From Sphagnum magellanicum (taxonomy: Eukaryota > Streptophyta > Sphagnopsida > Sphagnales > Sphagnaceae), in contig CM038912.1 of the NCBI GenBank assembly GCA_021904315.1, positions 3,807,061 through 3,871,060 of the forward strand: DNA of 64,000 nt, in the 5' to 3' direction. The notes beneath the pieces were generated by a model. It did not search any database and was not told where the DNA came from. It saw nothing but the letters and a program-made list of their open reading frames with translations. This document shows, in pieces, positions 47,425-64,000 of the stretch (positions are counted from its first letter, which is position 1; every line of letters starts with the position of its first letter). The translations under genes were made by a program, and so were the position numbers.

Positions 47425-47735
47425 TCCATAGGATGGATCAGGGTTTCTTTTTAAAGGTTTTGTGATGTATCCAAAGTGGCAGATCATCTAGAAAATAGTT
47501 TAGTCCTATATGGTTACATACTAGAACCTATGAAAGTATAAAAAAATAACAGAATCCTTCAGTAGTCTTGGCTACTTACTGGAAGGTAACATAAAATCTA
47601 ACGATTTGGGAAAAAGAATTCTTTCAAATCTGGCGAATTTGGGCCACTTTTTTCATGAAAAATCCTTTGTATAGGTCGAAATCATATTCTTCGGGTCGTA
47701 ATTTGACGGAAATTTGCCAGTAAACACAAACGTTG
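47425..47735 (-). repeat. Segment T upstream of RLK2, inverted relative to RLK1
   Basis: The reverse complement of 14165-14493, with shared blocks such as 'aatttgggccac', 'catgaaaaatcctttgtata' and 'acagaatcctt'. Here it lies directly left of segment F, whereas at RLK1 it lies directly right of F and in the other orientation. Confidence 0.6.
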
Positions 47736-47944
47736 AGAATCGGGATGGATGGCCTTCCAACTACCAAGTTCTGGCGAATTAAAAGTCTTGTACACCTGTG
47801 ACTAATTAATTCAATGCCGTGTAGCCAGAGGTAATTACCTCTGCAATGATCGCCGGCCACGTGAGTTACACAAATGTTGTAGGCGCGTGAATTCTGCGGC
47901 GTGTGCGCGACTGATTTCCCTGCCGCAGAGCTCGCCGGCCAGCG

Positions 47945-48165
47945 GCTTCTGCGAAGAGACAAGACAAGACTGACGCGCGCAAGCTTGCTCTCCTTCCTCC
48001 CACTACATTCAGTTCTTCACGGGCTCCGACTACATTTCGTTCGTGAGCGAGCCGAACAGAGTTGCCTTCTGCTAAAAAGACAAGACTGAGGCGCAAGCTT
48101 GCTCTCCTTCTTCCCACCACAATCTGTTCTTGAGGGAGCGGAACAGAGTTGCCCAGCGGGGCGGC
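47945..48165. repeat. Tandem duplication in the RLK2 upstream region
   Basis: Two copies about 119 bp apart, starting 47945 and 48064, share 'gacaagactgacgcgc'-like sequence, 'aagcttgctctccttc' and 'gaacagagttgcc'. RLK1 has a single copy (about 15119-15190). The region is GC-rich relative to the spacer and is probably promoter or 5' leader. An effect on expression is possible but not shown. Confidence 0.7.
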
Positions 48166-48420
48166 TATGGAAGTCGGCCCACGAAAAGACGTCTGAGCGG
48201 AGCTATAAAGGCTAATTTCTCAGACAGCCGTTGTTGCCTGGTTGAGTGGACGTTTTCCTGTGCATATGTGCATGCCTTGTATTATAGGCCGCGGGTATAT
48301 TGATCGACAAGAGGAAAGCTGCAAGAGGCCTTGATAAATCGTCGATGCTTTCCTGGGCTGATAACTCATTGCAGCTGCAAACAAATTTCTTACATTTCGT
48401 GCTTCTCATCACTCCTAATC

Positions 48421-59534
<11,114 letters not shown>

Positions 59535-60304
59535 ATGTTATTTTTTAATTTCTTAAACAGTTATTTCCATCAGCTTTAAATTATTTAAAATACAATGGAA
59601 TTTCGTACATGTTTATATTTTCATCCATGAAGTAACTTTCATAGATATAAGGTTCAACTTAACTTACTTTGGAACTTTCAACTTTTTATATTTGCCTATC
59701 TAATTTTTTCTTAACTAAATGAGACATATAATAGTTTGTAACAATTGATATATTTATGTATGTATACAATGTTGGTTCTTCTATAATCACATCAACTAGT
59801 TCAAGTTTTGTGATTATATAAACATAACTAAGTTTTCATTGACATCTTATATTTCTAGATTGAATTGGAATTTAGTATTTGTGATATTCAAGTTTAGAAT
59901 TTGTTTGTTATAAATAAGTTAAAAATGTTGGGGTTCAGTTTACATAAAGCCAAAAAGAGAAATAAAAAATTATTCTTGCCTCTAGCTTCAACAAAAATTG
60001 TGTATATTTAAAATCACACTTACATTTGGTGATTATGGTTTAATGTTTTGGGCCTCAATCTTTGTTATATAAGTTTCTAAATATTTGATCGCTTTTAGGT
60101 GGCTTGGTTCAAAAATTTCCTTGCATGCCCACCATTAACTTCAAGTGAAGACCAAATATTTAAAAACCTCCTTATGTGAAACAAATTTTGGTGACATTTC
60201 ATATTGATCAAATAAAATTAACTAAATTTTATTTGAAGAAACTAACGTGATCCATTAAGAACTCTACTGTACGAGATTATCTCCAGCACTGTTGCACAAC
60301 GGTT

Positions 60305-61530
60305 TCAAGTTGCCCTAGTATCCCTACTGCTCCGTTGCAAGACTCGAATTGGCACACCACCTAGACCAAAATCCTCACGAAGGCTAGAAGCAAAGAATCG
60401 AAGTTCAGTATCATCAATCTTGCCAGCCCCACTGACAAAAACCACAAAAGTGGGTGGCCGGGCCTTCACTTGAGTGATGTATCGAACTTTTGCTCCATAG
60501 CCCTTATCTCCTCTTCTTGGGTGGCGACTCATGACCTACAAGAACACAACATGGATGATCAAAAAGTGCAGGCCTTCTGCAATTGTAGAGTCAGGAACAT
60601 GAAAACTCTATGAGAAGAGGGAAAGCTAAAAACGCAACCTGGCCTCCTATTGTATATCAATCCCAATTTTTGTAGGCCAGAAAGTGAGCAAATCAATCAA
60701 CTACTCAGATGTTGAGGAGGATCTGAACCTTAGCAAGCCAGCGATTCAGCTTAGCAGTGGACAACCTTGCACACCACCTTTTATAACTTTCATTAACATT
60801 GTGCATGACAGCTCCCCGGCCTTTCCCCTCAAGCGCAGAAACAAAGACTACTGGCACTCCAGTGACCTGCCAAACAAAAAGTCAGTCATGGATGCTGTTT
60901 TAATTGGTTGGGGATGTCCTCAAAATAATGAATGGATTAGTAAAACCTCTGCATCACTGTAGTGATTACAACATGCTGGCATGGCTGAAAAAAATAACAT
61001 GAAAAAAATAATGGAAAACCTGAGGGAGAAGCTTTTGGACCTCTTCAGGCACAGCACGCATGACCAGTGATCGTAAGTGGGCATTCTCCCTTCCAGACAG
61101 CAAATCCATCTTGTTGACCACAACCACTAGGCCTCGACCCTCCTGTATCACCCACTGAGCAAGAGATGCTTCTGCATGCCGCATACTCTTCTTTGTCTGT
61201 GCTATCTGTGACCACATACATTCCTGATACTTAGATTACCAATCATGAGTAGTTATTTCACACCGCACCCTTCTTGCTAGCAAATGGTAGAGTTACCTGT
61301 GCAAAACTCTCTGGAAAAATGCATACACACACTAAAGAGGCACAATTTTCTAGTCTGCACCAAAATCCACCAATCAGTTTTGTTCAGCATGAAGGACTTC
61401 ATACCTCCTCTGCATCAAGAACAAGCGCAACCGCATGGGCACGTTGGATATTGTGGCGTGCATGCATGGGACTTAGAGCAGCTGGACCCTCCTTCACCGT
61501 CACTCTTTGTATTCAGCCAGCTGTGTCTAC
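60305..61530 (-). pseudogene. Der/EngA-type double GTPase, C-terminal gene fragment
   Basis: Four exons on the minus strand: 61530-61405, 61205-61020, 60866-60729, 60535-60305, with GT-AG introns and a steady frame. They read the second G domain and KH-like C-terminus of the bacterial-type ribosome-assembly GTPase Der/EngA, plastid-located in plants: G3 region 'VDTAG', 'HAVALVLDAEE', 'EGRGLVVVVNKMD' (G4), 'TGVPVVFVSALEGKGRGAVM' (G5), 'RLSTAKLNRWLAK', 'QVKARPPTFVVFVSG' and 'LREDFGLGGVPIRVLQRSS'. The codon after VDTAG, normally Trp, is TGA (61515-61513 on the minus strand). No upstream exons (first G domain, P-loops, transit peptide) are seen before repeat R1 begins at about 61767. It looks like a truncated duplicate that kept its introns, so it arose by DNA duplication and not by retrocopy. 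Confidence 0.85.
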
Positions 61531-61766
61531 CTGCCAAATGGCCTCCCACAGTGTTCAATTTGCCAGGACACCATTTAATCTCTGGTAGTCCTCCTTTGGC
61601 ATGTATTGTTCGTCGCTTTGAATAGCAGTTGCCTACAATTTATCCATTCCTTGTCAAAGATCTCATCTAATTCTGCAAAGACAAGTGTTTCCATCCCACT
61701 AAGTGGACTTAGATTTTACTTTGAAATAGATTTTGTCTCTGGAGGCAAGTCCACAGAATTCCTTGC

Positions 61767-62560
61767 AAATTGGAGAAGAGTCCTTGCAATAAGCACTCAT
61801 AGAAATTTCCTAGTGCACCTTACATCCAGGGTTCTTTTTTTTTCAATTTTGTGAAGTATGTGGAACCGCCATTGTCAACAACAAGACTTAGCCAATTTTG
61901 GATAGAGGTTCGAGAGAAAAGTTTTAAAAGATTCACAAGGACATACAAAAACCTTAGTATGCCGTAAGTCTAAATATGATGAGTTCAACTTTTTTCTTGT
62001 CCTCCTTGAAATACGGCAACTTTGGGCCTTTTTCCCCCCTAAAAACTCCTTCGAATAGGTGACAGCCCCAGTTTCATTGTTGCCATGAAAAAAGATATCC
62101 CTCCTCTTGTCTAAGAGTTGGGCCCAAACATAAGATGATGTCTTGTCTAAAAGCTGGCCCCAAACATAAGATGGTGTCTTGTCTAAGAGCTGATCCCAAA
62201 CTTAAGATGGCATCTTGTAAGAGCCCACCCCAGAGAGCTGGCCCCAAACATAAGATGAAATCTTGTCTAAGAGCCCACCCCAAATGTAAGATGATGTCTT
62301 GTCTAAAAGCCCACCGCAAACATAAGATGGAATCTGGTCTAAGAGCCCACCGCAAACATAAGATGACATCTTGTCTAAGAGCTGCCCCAACAGTAAGATG
62401 ACATCTTATCTAAGAGCCCACTCCAAACGTAAGATGACGTCTTGTCTAAGAGCTGACCCCAAACATAAGATGGCATCTTGTCTAAGAGCTGACCCCAAAC
62501 ATAAGATGGCATCTTGTCTAAGAACCCAACCCAAACGTAAGATGATGTCTTCTGTTAGGA
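61767..62560. repeat. Dispersed repeat R1, right copy, with long minisatellite
   Basis: Matches 2249-2800 in the same orientation. The non-repeated part (about 61767-62110) is followed by about twelve 36-bp units (62120-62550), against about five in the left copy. It begins close to where the upstream exons of the Der fragment would be expected, so its insertion or a linked rearrangement may mark the truncation point. Confidence 0.8.
62120..62550. repeat. 36-bp minisatellite, about 12 units (R1 right)
   Basis: Units of the form 'aagatgacatcttgtctaag' plus 'agcccaccccaaacat'. Each contains a palindromic 'aagatgncatctt' core, and some have 'tgacgtctt'. Several units are shortened or spliced together (for example near 62215-62245). 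There are no unique spacers between units. Confidence 0.9.
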
Positions 62561-62569
62561 AGGAATATT

Positions 62570-63406
62570 ATGGATGTAAAGAGCACCGTGGAAACACATT
62601 GGGAAATCTCTGAAAGGGCCACATGGTGCATTAGACGTGGCACCCACCCAACTCTAGAAAAGTTGAGAGAGAGAGAGAGATCCTGATTTTCTGGGTGAGT
62701 TGAGTTTAGAAGAGTTGGAAAAGGGGTGTTTAAACCCTATGAAAGTTCTTGGCTACTTATTATTACATAGGAAAGTCCCCAATTGGAGGTCCTGGTGAAA
62801 AGCTTGGAAAACAAACAAGGGGTATGTCACACTGTGACGTTGCCATTTACATTTAAAAGTATCTTATGGCAAGTGAAGAATTACGGAAACTCAAATTTGT
62901 CACCATGCAAAAATATAATCTTCCAAAAATCCTCTAAAAGAAACCAAAATCCTTCAAGATATGAAAACTCTATAATGAATCTCAAGTTTAACACAAGCCA
63001 AAATATCATCTTTCAAAAATCCTCAGATAAAAATAGACCTATTATTATTTACTAGGGGCCTATAAAAATCCCTGAACCTACTATACTCTATAATGAATCT
63101 AAACACAATGTCCTTGCCTTGGTAGGCAAAGGCCAACAAACAAACAAAAAGACTAGGCCACAAAAAATACCAGCACGGTCCCACAGAAATCACCCACCTA
63201 CATTTACAGTAGTAGATTGCATCCGGATTGCGTCTAAAGGTCTGATTTTGGGATTCTTTTGTTCAGCAGTTTGTGAAGTACTACCAGCAGTTGTTGTAGC
63301 TGACAATCTCAGTTTGATGCAAAGTATAAAAGAGAAAAAGAGAGAGATTCATTCCATCGACAATCAAGAGAGAGATTTGAGAGAGAACTTGAGAGGGAGA
63401 GAGAGG
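62570..63406. other. Spacer with GA-rich tracts
   Basis: No gene is assigned. GA microsatellites lie at 62665-62682 and 63335-63408. A TATA-like 'tataaaag' at about 63327 precedes the GA-rich part and would fit a promoter or LTR fragment. The frame 63119-63412 is partly simple repeat. Nothing else is recognised. Confidence 0.5.
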
Positions 63407-64000
63407 AGGTAGTGCACCATTTCAAAATTGAATTAGAACTTGAACCAAGCGTGCTTCCCCCATTTAAACAAGGTTTAGGTTCTCTAGTAGGTACATATAC
63501 ACAATTTGAGTTTCAAAAGTATAATGGTGCATGCACACTTGATGTTAAGTTTCAATGTTAAATGAAAATTATATAGGTGGCATCCTAGGTGGCACCCAAT
63601 GATAAATGGGCGATAGCTTAATGTTAAGTGAATGTTAGTTTAACAAAAAAAATTCATGGTAACTAGGTTTAAGTCCTCAATGGCTAGCATGGTGTTAGGG
63701 GACTCAACCCTAAAGTCCCTAACACCAAGTGTGAATGTACCTTAAACTTGACACTTTAAGAAAGTTAGTGCATTTGATTGGTCATACATAATTGACATTA
63801 CATAATCTCTATCTTGATTATGTAATGTGTGTAATAGTTTAAGAAACTAGTATTGCACATTGATTTTTTTTTAATAAAAATTACATGTGATGGAGATGGA
63901 ACCAAACCTCAAGTGTTAAATCAAAACGAGTTTAAATTTGTTGTGAAAATGAATGGAATTGAAAACTTATAAAAATCCAAAGAATCGGTCTCAAGACTAG
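63407..64000. repeat. Dispersed repeat R2, right copy (runs off the window)
   Basis: Closely matches 10284-10880 from 'aggtagtgcaccattt' to the last base. It starts abruptly after a GA-rich tract, which locates one true end of the repeat. The other end is outside the window. Confidence 0.85.

Noticed and set aside
62120-62550. CRISPR-like array
   Set aside because: The 36-bp units are contiguous with no unique spacers and the DNA is plant nuclear. It is a minisatellite.
63119-63412. Fragment of a second Ycf20-like gene ('LILGFFCSA')
   Set aside because: The resemblance is limited to a few residues and the rest of the frame is GA-repeat sequence.

Overview
This is nuclear DNA of a land plant. 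It has GT-AG introns of about 80-1,350 bp, an LRR receptor kinase pair of an embryophyte type, plastid-targeted Ycf20-like and Der/EngA genes, and Ty3/gypsy, Ty1/copia, SINE and MITE-like repeats in AT-rich spacer. I cannot name the species. The repeat content and the receptor architecture would fit a non-flowering plant, but that is a guess.

Layout. 0-2.8 kb: unrecognised spacer, then repeat R1 with a 36-bp minisatellite. 2.8-9.6 kb: a badly decayed Ty3/gypsy-type element whose pol region holds a C5-cytosine DNA methyltransferase-like domain between the protease and the reverse transcriptase. It stops inside RT and is joined directly to a dead 2-oxoglutarate dioxygenase fragment (9.58-10.07 kb). 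10.3-10.9 kb: dispersed repeat R2, seen again at the right edge. 10.9-14.1 kb: AT-rich spacer. 14.1-25.0 kb: RLK1, an 18-exon LRR receptor kinase that is in frame except for one nonsense codon and has lost key kinase residues. 26.9-30.1 kb: a complete two-exon Ycf20-like gene flanked by Ty1/copia scraps. 30.8-31.1 kb: two fold-back structures. 32.8-40.5 kb: a Ty3/gypsy chromovirus with chromodomain, carrying an extra LTR on its 5' side. 40.5-47.4 kb: very AT-rich spacer. 47.4-60.2 kb: RLK2, the intact paralogue of RLK1 (899 aa), with a MITE-like element in intron 1 and a SINE in intron 6. 60.3-61.5 kb: the C-terminal part of a Der/EngA GTPase gene on the minus strand. 61.8-62.6 kb: second R1 copy with its minisatellite. 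63.4-64.0 kb: second R2 copy.

RLK1 and RLK2 come from one segmental duplication (about 14.1-25.0 and 47.4-60.2 kb). Their 3' parts, from exon 9 to beyond the stop and including introns, are far more alike than their 5' parts, which suggests gene conversion or a later partial duplication. RLK2 looks like the working copy. Its ectodomain resembles LRR-VIII-1 receptors while its kinase resembles the LRR-VIII-2/CRPK1/DUF26 group, an unusual pairing. The observation most worth following is the methyltransferase-like domain inside the 2.8-9.6 kb retroelement.
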